From positions 31,719-61,840 of the forward strand of contig QKYT01000343.1 in NCBI GenBank assembly GCA_003550305.1: a DNA stretch of 30,122 nucleotides, written 5' to 3'. This DNA is from Glomus cerebriforme (taxonomy: Eukaryota > Glomeromycota > Glomeromycetes > Glomerales > Glomeraceae). The translations under genes were made by a program, and so were the position numbers. This document shows positions 11,428 through 20,621 of this stretch, piece by piece. A model generated the notes under the pieces. It was not told where the DNA came from. It saw only the letters and a list, made by a program, of their open reading frames with translations, and ran no database searches. Numbering within the stretch: the stretch's first letter is position 1; each line of letters starts with the position of its first letter.

Positions 11428-13547
11428 ATGTTTCGTTCAATTCCTCGAATATATGCAAATATCAAAATTGGCATTAATGCTAGTAATAATTTATTATCAA
11501 GTAGAAATATTATAATAAAGAATGATTTATTTCGTAGTTTTAGTTATTTAAGCCGAAATTATTTTGGAAGTCTAGGAATTTATTCAAGAGATCGAATGAA
11601 TATTATTGAAACACGTAAACTATTAGTTAATAATATTCTCAAAAGAAATTTAATAGAGGTATTTAATCGATTTTTAATAAAATCAATTCATTAATTATTT
11701 TTGAAATTAATTAAATACAAAAAAAAATGTATTTTTTTTTTTTGGTGAATTTATATATATTAAAAGTCGCCAGACTTGGAAGTGAAAATTCCAGAATCCA
11801 AACCTATAACGGTATCAATAACACCTACAAAAGTATTTATAAATTGGCAAGATGATCAGACAAGTAAATTGTAAAGATATTTTTTTTCTGAAATTAAAAA
11901 AAAAAAAAAGTTATTTTATTTAATTTTTACCTGACAATGTCTTTTTTTTTTATATAGTCATAATTTTTGGTTAAGAGATCATTGTAAATGTGAAGAATGT
12001 TTTCATAAAATAACAAAACAAAGACTTGTCGATACATTTAAGATACCAGAAGATCTTGAACCATCATCTGCATCACCAGAATTACATGGAGTAAAAATTA
12101 CCTGTATGTTATTTATATCATTTAGTATTTTCCTTGTATATTGTTAGTATTTATTTTTCAAAACTGAAAATAATTTTCTTTTGGATATAGGGAATGATGG
12201 ACATACTAGCTTTTTTAAGTGGACTTGGTTGAGAAGGCATTCCTATGATCCACAATTTGTTGATACTCTACCATTCTTAAAAAAGTAATTTATCGTTTTT
12301 TTTTAAAGAAATAGTTGTTTTTAGTTTAATTAAATAATTAAATAAAGATTTTTTATTATTACTTAGAAAGAAAATATTATGGCATGCGGGGATCAAAGAT
12401 TGCCCACCAATTGTTCAATACAAAGATGTAAGTTAGTAAGTCACATGGAACAGTCTTAAAGTTACAGTCAAAGTAACTTATTTATTTATTTATTACAATT
12501 AATTTAATTTTATTTTATAGGTAATGCAAACTAAAGAAGGACTATCAGATTGGTTAATAAAAATTGTATGTACTGTCTACTTACTTAATAGATTTAATCT
12601 AATTTTATTTTAAAATTTTATTTTATTTTTTTTTTTTTAATAGAATGAATATGGATTTTGTTTTATTGATGGAGTACCACCTAAAGTTAAAGAAACTGAA
12701 GAATTAGCAAAAAGAATTTGTTTTATAAGAGAAACTCACTATGGTAGATCATTTCTTTTTTTTTTTTCTTTTAAATATGAAAATATATATATTAATATCC
12801 CCTGTTTTATTTTCAATTAGGTGGATTTTGGGATTTTACATCAAATTTAGCACATGGAGATACTGCATATACATCATTAGCATTAAAAGCTCATACTGAT
12901 AATACTTATTTCACTGATCCATCTGGGTACGTTAAAATTATTTCTCTCCTAATAAAAATTTCTTCGAAAAATATTTTTTTAAAAAAATATATTTTTTTTT
13001 TTCTCCGTCTGAATATAGATTGCAAATGTTTCATTTAATTGAGTTCAAAGGTACAGGAGGAACATCATTATTAGTTGACGGATTTTGGGTAGCTCGTAAA
13101 TTAAAAATGTTATATCCGAAAGCATATAAAGTGTTATCCACAATTCGTATTCCAACACATTCAGCGGGTGATTCTGATGTATTAATTGAACCGACACCAA
13201 ATGCTCATCCTATTTTAAATCATGATCCTTTAACACATGAACTTTATCAAATTCGTTATAATAATGATGATAGATCAACTTTAAGTCATTTATCACCAGA
13301 AGAAATTGAATCATTTTATGATGCACTAAGAAAATGGAATAAAATTTTAATTGATAAAGAAAGTGAATATTGGGTAAAATTAGAACCTGGTAGAGTATTA
13401 ATTTTTGATAATTGGAGAGTATTACATGGTAGAGCGGAATTTACTGGTCATAGAAGATTAATTGGTGCTTATTTAAATTGGGATGATTATAGAAGTAGAT
13501 TAAAAATTTCTGTTTTATCTAGACAAGAAATTGACGAGATGTTATAA
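11428..13547 (+). CDS. Trimethyllysine dioxygenase (mitochondrial, carnitine biosynthesis)
   Basis: Fe(II)/2-oxoglutarate dioxygenase that hydroxylates N6-trimethyllysine, the first step of carnitine synthesis. Nine exons: 11428-11658, 11767-11870, 11958-12103, 12191-12284, 12367-12427, 12521-12565, 12644-12743, 12821-12926, 13019-13547. All junctions are GT-AG and phases close exactly to 471 aa. The start is the ATG at 11428. The first 60 residues are rich in Arg, Asn and Ser with few acids, fitting a mitochondrial presequence. The N-terminal domain has the zinc-site motif WLRDHCKCEECFH (DUF971-like). The catalytic core has the iron-binding HTD in AHTDNTYFTDPSG and the distal His in VLHGRAEF, with the 2-oxoglutarate-binding Arg in GHRRLIGAY. 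HTDNTYF and LIRYNN-like IRYNNDDR favour trimethyllysine dioxygenase over gamma-butyrobetaine dioxygenase; the latter is the main alternative. Confidence 0.9.
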
Positions 13548-13976
13548 TAAACTTTTTATTTATTTTATTTTATTCACTTATTTATTTAATATAATAAAAA
13601 CAAGAAAATGAAACAAAATAAATTAATGTGTTGATGAATAAAAAGCATGATATCCCTTTTTCTTCATTATAACACTTTTCCGAAAGCTTTAAGGTACTGA
13701 ACCGCTCGATCAAATTATATTGAACTATATTATCATACCGTCCCAGGTAGAATTAGAAGGTACGTTTGATCAGACACTAATGTTTTATTATCTTGAAATT
13801 TGAGCTAAGATTTACGATTGAAGTTGATCGAAGAATTCGATAATATTTACTACACAAAGATAATATTTTTTTGCATTTGTTCCATCTGAATCAATAAGTT
13901 AAAGTTTTCTAATCGCAACATTAGATTGAATTGAAGCCTGATTCCCTGATGTATTATTGTTGTATTCCATTATTCA
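13548..13976. other. Intergenic stretch downstream of the dioxygenase
   Basis: Contains the dioxygenase 3' untranslated region (T/A-rich with AATAAAA-like signals near 13590) and then about 300 bp in which I see no gene, repeat or RNA. Confidence 0.4.
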
Positions 13977-14156
13977 TTAACAAAAAACAAAAGGATCAAC
14001 CAACGGCTCCATGCCTTCATCCTCCATCTTCTTGCCATTGGTAAAGCCAATTTCAATTGCTTGCTGAGCTGCCTCTACTGTGTATAACTGTAATTGAGAT
14101 TGATTTTGCTCCGCATAATTAAGATTATTTCCAAATACAAATATTCTTGGGGAGAG
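13977..14156 (-). pseudogene. Orphan coding-like 3' exon, unidentified
   Basis: One minus frame is open for about 59 codons and ends at a TAA at 13977-13979. It has convincing protein character: GNNLNYAEQNQSQLQLYTVE, AAQQAIEIGFTNGKKMEDEG, MEPLVDPFVFC. G/C-ending codons are used more than in the surrounding DNA. No start codon or clear upstream exon on the minus strand is visible. It is either the terminal exon of a lost gene or the tail of a gene whose other exons I cannot find. The family is not recognised. Confidence 0.35.
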
Positions 14157-14728
14157 TCAATATTCGGCAGATCTTCATATCAATACTCTCTAGAAATATT
14201 TTAATTAAGAGAAGAACAAGAATTAAGTTGTAATCAATAGTTCAACAATTTAAAATTAGTTGATGAAATGTGGATCGAAAAATAAAAGAACTTGTTCTGC
14301 AACTTGAGCTATCAACTTTAACATTAGTGTTCAATCCGTCACTCACTCATTTATCCGATCCGTTAAATCCTTATCTTTTTATCCGGATATCTGACGGTAT
14401 ACGGATTGAAACATTACTTTACATATCTATTCTCAGGTTATTCCAATTGCATATAGAAAAACAATCATTTGATACTTGTTTGCATGCTGGGCATAATATA
14501 GACCTGTATCACTGTATCTATCATCTCACTCTTGCTTTCACAAGTAAAAATTTTCATGAATTTTTCTTATTTGTAAATTTGATTTTGTTTTAAAACTTTT
14601 ATATTTATTTATACAATAAAATAAGAAAACATAAACAATCTATATTATGATAATGAAAATATGATATTTCACAAAAAGTATGGATTCATTTTCATAATTA
14701 ATCACACTTTCTCAATTTTTTTTTAACT
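14157..14728. other. Intergenic stretch, nothing firm
   Basis: The plus frame 14270-14593 has no ATG start and no recognisable domain. It overlaps a small palindromic patch built on ATCCGGAT (perfect palindrome TATCCGGATA at 14380-14389). The right part would hold the 3' untranslated region of the minus-strand ribosomal protein gene. Confidence 0.35.
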
Positions 14729-15232
14729 TCACCATAATTCCCTTCTTCTAGCTCTTTCGTTTCTAACAAACCTCTTTTTCCATCCCATCTTTTCAATTTT
14801 CTGAATATTTTCTGCTTCTAATTCAATTCTTCTTTCTTCTGATACAGGAGCAATAATACCGATATAAAATTGACTACATTCAAATTTTTCCGCTAATTTT
14901 TTTCTAGTCCATTTAATAGGATCTTGTTCACGTAATTGTTTTATTTCATTTATTTGTTCTTGAGTTAAATTATATGATTTTTGTTTAATCGGGTTTAATG
15001 GTGGTGGTAATTCATCAAGAGATATTTTTTGAGGGTATAATGGAACTCGAGATATGAATTTACTACCATCTTCTAATTCTTCTTCTGCATAAATTGGTGC
15101 TGATGAATTACTGGGTTTTATCGGTTTTTTTGCTGTATACGTACGAATAAATATGTGATTAGGTATAAATAATGATATGGTAGAAATTGTTGAAGGAGGA
15201 GTGAAAAGAATCTTTTTAATTAACAATGACAT
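14729..15232 (-). CDS. Mitochondrial large-subunit ribosomal protein mL58 (MRP-L20 family)
   Basis: Nuclear-encoded component of the fungal mitochondrial large ribosomal subunit (yeast Mrpl20/mL58). Single exon, 167 aa, ATG at 15232. The N-terminal 35 residues are hydrophobic and basic without acids (MSLLIKKILF ... FIRTYTAKK), fitting a matrix targeting peptide. The conserved part is residues 85-165: QEQINEIKQLREQDPIKWTR, KKLAEKFECSQFYIGI, then a basic helix ending WKKRFVRNERARRRELW. That sequence of helices (EIKQLR-x-DP-x-WTRKKLAEKF-x-CS) is characteristic of the family, and the length is close to the usual size. It is divergently transcribed from the uS7m gene across a 169-bp gap, suggesting shared control. 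Confidence 0.85.
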   Translation of the reverse strand: MSLLIKKILFTPPSTISTISLFIPNHIFIRTYTAKKPIKPSNSSAPIYAEEELEDGSKFISRVPLYPQKISLDELPPPLNPIKQKSYNLTQEQINEIKQLREQDPIKWTRKKLAEKFECSQFYIGIIAPVSEERRIELEAENIQKIEKMGWKKRFVRNERARRRELW

Positions 15233-15401
15233 TATTTTTCTAAATTAATAAAAAAAAAATTTTTTTTTTTCGGCATTGTATATTTAAAATTGGAAGGTGG
15301 CTTATATTTGATTTTTGTTACACACGATCTAAAAAATATGGCACGTGATTTAATAATCTATAAAAAAAAAAAATTATATTCCTTATCTTACTCAGATTAG
15401 A
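15233..15401. promoter_or_regulatory. Shared divergent promoter of two mitoribosomal genes with a CACGTG box
   Basis: This 169-bp interval separates the ATGs of mL58 (minus) and uS7m (plus), so it must contain both core promoters. It includes a CACGTG E-box-like site in GCACGTGATT (15341-15350), of the type bound by bHLH factors such as Cbf1 in other fungi, and T/A tracts at each side. Use of the site here is inference. Confidence 0.5.
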
Positions 15402-16439
15402 ATGAATTCTTTTAGATATTTTTCTGCTCATATTAATACGATTAATACACGTCCATTAACAACATTAACAACAAGAACATATTTATTAAAATATTCGTTA
15501 ATTTCATTTTATCGTTCCTTTCAAACTTCGATTAAAAATAATAATAATAATAACGATAATATCGAAAAAGATAAAATAAAAAATTTAAAAAATAATGAAA
15601 ATGATGTTATACAAAAAGATGAAAAAATTAACCTTTATGATAAAATATTATCTAATGATTTAAATGATACAGAAAAAGATGTTAATTTGAGTAGTAAAGA
15701 ATTACTTTCAATCTTAAAAGAATCTTTATCACAATCAAGATCGATTCCAATCTCCGGTGAAAATTCTCAGTCCCTTTCAGTAACATCAACATCACCTTCT
15801 TTATCAGAAAATTCATCAGTTATACCTGAAACCTCCGTTTTAAATTCAACTTCCTTTTCTGATTCCGAAACTTCAACACCACCTATAGAAGAGACATTAA
15901 CTTCTACGCCCGAAAATACTTTTGATCCCGCACTCGGAATAACAAATATTATACCTTCAACTGAAGCGACTGAAGCATCAACAAACTTGATTATAGATAA
16001 GGATGATCCTCGATTCATAAGGGAAGATCCTATAATTTCACAATTAATAAATATTATAATGCGTCATGGTAAAAAAGCTACCGCAAGACGTTTTTTAGCC
16101 GATGCAATGGTCGAAATTCGTAAGCAAACACATAATGATCCTTATTTAATCACTAAAACCGCTATTGACAAAGCTTCTCCGTTAGTTAGCCATATGAGTT
16201 ATAAAAAAGGTTCAAAAGTAACATTAATACCTAAAGCATTAAATGAACGTCAAAGACGTCATAAAGGTATTAGATGGATTTTAGATGCTTCAGATAAAAG
16301 ATCTGGTAAAAATTTTAGTATTAGGTTGGCTAATGAAATTTTAGCCGTAATTGGTGGAAATTCGGTTGCTTTAAAGAAAAAGGAGCAACTACATAAATTA
16401 GCACTTGCAAATAGAGCTAATTTACCAGTCAAGTGGTAA
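15402..16439 (+). CDS. Mitochondrial small-subunit ribosomal protein uS7m
   Basis: Nuclear-encoded mitochondrial homologue of bacterial ribosomal protein S7, which organises the head of the small subunit by binding 12S/16S-type rRNA. Single exon, 345 aa, ATG at 15402. Residues 208-345 form the S7 domain: DPIISQLINIIMRHGKKATA, then a helix with AMVEIRKQT, LVSHMSYKKGSKVTLIPKAL, then RRHKGIRWILDASDKRSGKN and a C-terminal LANRANLPVKW. Residues 1-45 look like a mitochondrial presequence. Residues 46-205 are an unusual low-complexity linker: Asn/Lys/Asp-rich first, then Ser/Thr-rich, with no recognisable domain. The protein is therefore much longer than bacterial S7 (about 155 aa). It converges with the zuotin gene downstream (330 bp apart). 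Confidence 0.9.
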   Translation: MNSFRYFSAHINTINTRPLTTLTTRTYLLKYSLISFYRSFQTSIKNNNNNNDNIEKDKIKNLKNNENDVIQKDEKINLYDKILSNDLNDTEKDVNLSSKELLSILKESLSQSRSIPISGENSQSLSVTSTSPSLSENSSVIPETSVLNSTSFSDSETSTPPIEETLTSTPENTFDPALGITNIIPSTEATEASTNLIIDKDDPRFIREDPIISQLINIIMRHGKKATARRFLADAMVEIRKQTHNDPYLITKTAIDKASPLVSHMSYKKGSKVTLIPKALNERQRRHKGIRWILDASDKRSGKNFSIRLANEILAVIGGNSVALKKKEQLHKLALANRANLPVKW

Positions 16440-16769
16440 ATAAATTATATATAATAATAAAATGATATTTATCTTGATTCTCAGAACTGTTTTATTTGTT
16501 TTATTAAAGAAACCGAACAAAAATGTTTGTTACTCCAAAAAGCTATAATAAATCAAATTGTACTTATTCTATGCATTTGTAAGAAAATATACTAATAAAT
16601 CTATATCGCTCCAAATTAATGCAATTCACCCAATTACAATATGAACTTTATCATAAAAAAATAAAATAAAATTATTTTTTTTGTTATTACACACTTTTTT
16701 TTTTTTTTTTAATACAAAAAAAAATTCCAAAATTCAAAGTCGAATAAACTTTATTTATTTCATAAATTA
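16440..16769. other. Convergent intergenic region (3' untranslated regions)
   Basis: This 330-bp gap lies between two genes meeting tail to tail (uS7m and zuotin). It contains AATAAA-type sequences near 16455 and 16545 and a long T tract at 16695-16711. No additional gene is visible. Confidence 0.5.
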
Positions 16770-19700
16770 TTATTTATCCGTTGTCATCGCAGCCTTTTTA
16801 GCTTTGACTTGCTCAGATATATACTTTAAGAGAATAAACATTAGTAAATAATTAAATTTAATAAAATATATTTATTATTGAATTATTTTTCTCACCTTGA
16901 CTCTAAGTTTACATTCTTTTTTTGTTTTATCGTCGACTGCTGCAGCAATTTTGTCCCATCTTTCACCGTCGCCTTTCCAATTTGGTGGGTAGGTTTGTAA
17001 AGCCCGTTCCAATTGAGCTTGTTGAGCTGCTGTCCAGTTAGTAGCCGATTGTGATGATGCCGCCGTAGATGTGGATGATGTGGATGATGTGGATGATGCG
17101 GATGGTTTGGATGGTGTGGATTGTGCGAATTGTGTGGATTGTGTATTTGTGATGGTTGAGATTGATTTTGTTCCATTGGCTAAAATCCCTTTTGATATTG
17201 TTATGGTCTCTGCCGCATTTGTAGAAGTTTCTTTCTTCTCGGCACTTTCCGAGATTGAAGCAGTTGGCCGTTGTGATTTATTGTTCTTTTTCGCTTTATT
17301 TTTGTTCGCTTTTGGTGTAGACTGTGATTTATTCTGCGATTCAATAGGTGCTACTACTGGTTCATCATAATTAATAGTCGCTTCACGCATTGAAGGATGC
17401 TCCGTAATTCGCGTGTCAGCGTGTTTCTTTTGATGCTGTAATTTACGCACATCTTCTTCTAATGCACCTGCACCTGTCAAATAAAGATTCATTAGTTATT
17501 GCCTATCAGAATAAATATTATGTTGAATTCTCTCATACCCTTCTGGACTTCTTTGGACTTTTTGATCAATTCATCATTAGTTCTGGCTGGTAAACTTGTA
17601 TGATACGCAACGTATTCGCTTATGGTTTCCCACCTTAACGAATTGTAAATTTTAAAGTTAATAAAGATTTTTGGTATAGTTAATAAATGATATCAAATAA
17701 ACCTTATCTTACCTGTTCACTGTACCGCCAGGAAACTTATTTGCGGCCTTAACCAGAAGTGATATTTCTTCTACACTCCATGATCGTTCCTTAGGCTCCT
17801 CTACCGTCTTAATTGCTGGCTCCTCAACTGGAACAGTCTCTTTAACGATCACTTCGTTTATATCTAATTGTGTTGATTTGATTTTAATTTTAAAATCATC
17901 AAACAAAATAACAATTTTCTCTTACTAATCTATATACCTGGACTAAAATGTTTAATTGAATCAGCTGACAACGTTCCGGCACTAACAAGTCTTTTGGCTT
18001 CTTCAATTAAAACCTTCTTGGCAGAATAACGATCTTTGACAGAATCTAATTGCTTTCTAACGTTTTGCAAGTCTTCTAAAGAAAGGTTCTCAAACAATGA
18101 ATCCAATTCTGATAATTGAATATCAATAACATCCACTGGTGGTGTTTCATTGTCCGGATAAAAATAATTATAATCCTTATTTTTACAAAATTATATATAT
18201 TATAAGTAAATTAAGACGAATTTCTTGAAAAAATTTAATAAGCATAAAATAGAGTTAAACAAACTTTAATATGTGTCTTGATATTCTTCCTTTCATTGCG
18301 AATAGCTTTCTTCTTCGCTGCCTTTTCCTTTTTTTCCTCTGCTTGCTATACAATTTAATATGTCAAATACGTATATTATATATTATTACAATATCAATAA
18401 ATAAAATCAGGTTAAAAACCTTTTGTTTCGCTTCAGCCTCGGCCATTTCTTTCTTTTGTTTTTCTTCCTCTGCAGCCTTTAGAAATAAATATTAATTGGA
18501 TGAGTTATTTAATTGATCTTCTATTTCATAATTCTTTCATTGCTTTATAAACTCTCAAATAGTGAACTACAATTTTATAAATATTGTGTATTTTAGTTGT
18601 AAACAGTAAATACAAATACTTAAACTGTTAAAGATTCTCATTAATATACAAATCAGATAAAATGAACTTGCAAAATTCTCAGAATAACCGTTATACAAGT
18701 ATCACCAACTTAGTGGGCTAGGAAAATAATATGTAATAAAATGACATCAATAATACCTTTCTCGTTGCTTCTTCAGCCCGTTTAGCGGCCTCCTCTTTCT
18801 CCTTTTTCTTTGCCTCCTTTGCTGCTTTCTCCTCTTGTTTAAATCTTTGAATACGTGGGTCTAAAGATAATGCCTGATCTAACCACAAGAAATAAAAAAT
18901 TGTTAAATAATAATCCAAATTTGAAGATAAAATACAAGTAAAATAACCGAAATTTCACCAATAATCTTTCTTAGCCTAATATTATCTTCTTTTTTGTGTT
19001 TTGCCCTCTCAGCTTTGTTTTTCCGTTCAATATACCGTTTATCATCACGGCTAAAATAAAATAAAATAAATATAGAATTTGAGAGAATATCAAGAAAAAA
19101 GAACTGAATGAGCATAACTATTAACATACTTGTCTGTGCTATCAGTATCATCTTTGTCAAGATATTCAAAAGAACGCCAGGAATCAAAGTTATACCTATA
19201 TGAAATAAATTTATAAAAATTCATTCTTGATATTAATGAATTTAACATTATGCATATAAATACCAAAAATCATAAAACGCTTCAACTTCTAATTTGGATG
19301 TATTTGTATCACCAAGCATGGGAACTGGTGTTTTATTAGAAAACCTAAAAAAAAAAAAAATAATAGAAGTATGAGAAAATTTATCAATCACATTAATTAT
19401 AACGTCATGCAACTAAGCCCACCTCGCTTCTCGTTCAAATATAGGACCATATATCTCAAAAAAATCACCCTTAACTTTCGTACTTGGTAGAGAATCATCA
19501 ATGGCTTCATCTACTGAATCAAATTGACGACGTTTAACGGGATCGGAGAGAATTTCATGAGCTATGAATAAAACGAATTTTGAAAATTTAGATATTTGCT
19601 CATTTCATTTATATTAAAGCATATAATTACAAACCTTTTTGTATGCATTTAAAAAAAGCATCATCATTTGTGTTCCCACTAGAAGCTTTTTTATCTGGAT

Positions 19701-20329
19701 GATGTTTCAAAACTTTCCTCCGATCTATAATTTTGGTTTAATTCAATTAAATGCTAATCTCTAAAAATTCAACAAAAATGGCAAAATTCGATCGGTAAAA
19801 TAGAAGCATACGCGCTTGTTTTATTTGTTCGTCTGTAGCTTTCCATCTATATTTAGAGAGACCTAATACTGCGTAATGATCTTGTTCCTTATTAAATAAT
19901 AGAATTATTAATTTAAATTATTAATTGTATTGATGTTAATTTAATATTATTACCTTCCAATCTTTTGGGTCCCTATTCAACAATTCTGGAGTTTCTTCCT
20001 CAGAATCCTCTGAAATAATTTCTTCAGTTTGTTCTGTTGTAGCTTCTTCCTGAATACGATCGTCTTCAGAAAATGAGTGGTTATTCAACTTTCGGCGAGC
20101 ATGCGCAAGGAATTGACTACCGACTGGTTCAACATTACGAATTAAGCCATCTGAAGATAAATAAAGAACGGAAGAATTCTTTTAGAATCGACGAAACTTG
20201 AATGATTTTCAACATTCCAAAAATAAACTTTATGTGTCTTATACCAGAAATTCCACAATGAATTCGAAATTCTTCACCGTCCGTCCATGATGGTGGAGGA
20301 ACACTAAGAACAAACTGAGTCTGTGACAT
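16770..20329 (-). CDS. ZUO1: Zuotin/DNAJC2 (MPP11)-type ribosome-associated J protein with two SANT domains
   Basis: J-domain half of the ribosome-associated complex: it recruits Hsp70 to nascent chains at the ribosome exit. Sixteen exons on the minus strand: 20329-20245, 20150-19954, 19887-19812, 19724-19635, 19561-19423, 19344-19264, 19195-19130, 19050-18959, 18878-18757, 18476-18420, 18345-18265, 18175-17938, 17863-17713, 17633-17539, 17473-16896, 16823-16770. All are GT-AG, and phases close to 733 aa. The J domain starts near residue 95 (DHYAVLGLSKYRWKATDEQI) and has the essential HPD in VLKHHPDKKA. The zuotin homology region follows (FFEIYGPIFEREAR, FDSWRSFEYLDKDD, LDPRIQRFKQEEKAAKEAKK), then a long Lys/Glu ribosome-binding helix. 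SANT 1 (SWSVEEISLLVKAANKFPGG, RWETISEYV) is followed by a Ser/Thr-rich linker and SANT 2 (NWTAAQQAQLERALQTYP, ERWDKIAAAV). Yeast Zuo1 lacks SANT domains; this matches the animal/plant layout. Confidence 0.93.
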
Positions 20330-20621
20330 TCTACTGCAGCCCTTTTTAAATAAATTTAAAGAAAATGCCACGGTTGATCTGTTTTTTCCAAAAATTTGGG
20401 CATTAAAAAAAAAAAATGTGATAATTGTAAATTCCAATATCACATCAGCTCATCTGTCACTTAAAGAGTTTTTCCGTAAATTTCTGCGCATTGATTCAGT
20501 GTAACAACGATTTTCATTATGTAACTTATGGAACAATTGCGGTGATAATCTCAAGTTCTTTCTCAAAAACATTTAAAAAAAACTTGATCATAATTAAGAC
20601 AGATATACCATCAACCAAAGA
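20330..20621. promoter_or_regulatory. Divergent promoter region between zuotin and the coiled-coil gene
   Basis: A 292-bp interval between the ATG of the minus-strand J-protein gene and the ATG of the plus-strand coiled-coil gene must hold both promoters. It includes an A tract (20404-20416). No specific factor site is recognised. Confidence 0.45.

Noticed and set aside
14270..14593. 107-codon plus-strand frame
   Set aside because: Begins at GTG rather than ATG, has no domain, and overlaps a palindromic ATCCGGAT patch.
15767..16018. 83-codon minus-strand frame
   Set aside because: Antisense shadow of the Ser/Thr-rich linker of uS7m.
16892..17176. His/Pro-rich minus-strand frame in zuotin
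   Set aside because: Alternative frame of the same low-complexity exon; the SANT-encoding frame is the one that splices in phase.
17071..17370. 99-codon plus-strand frame with Val/Asp repeats
   Set aside because: It is antisense to the Ser/Thr-rich linker of zuotin exon 15, where TCATCC-type repeats give a false open frame.
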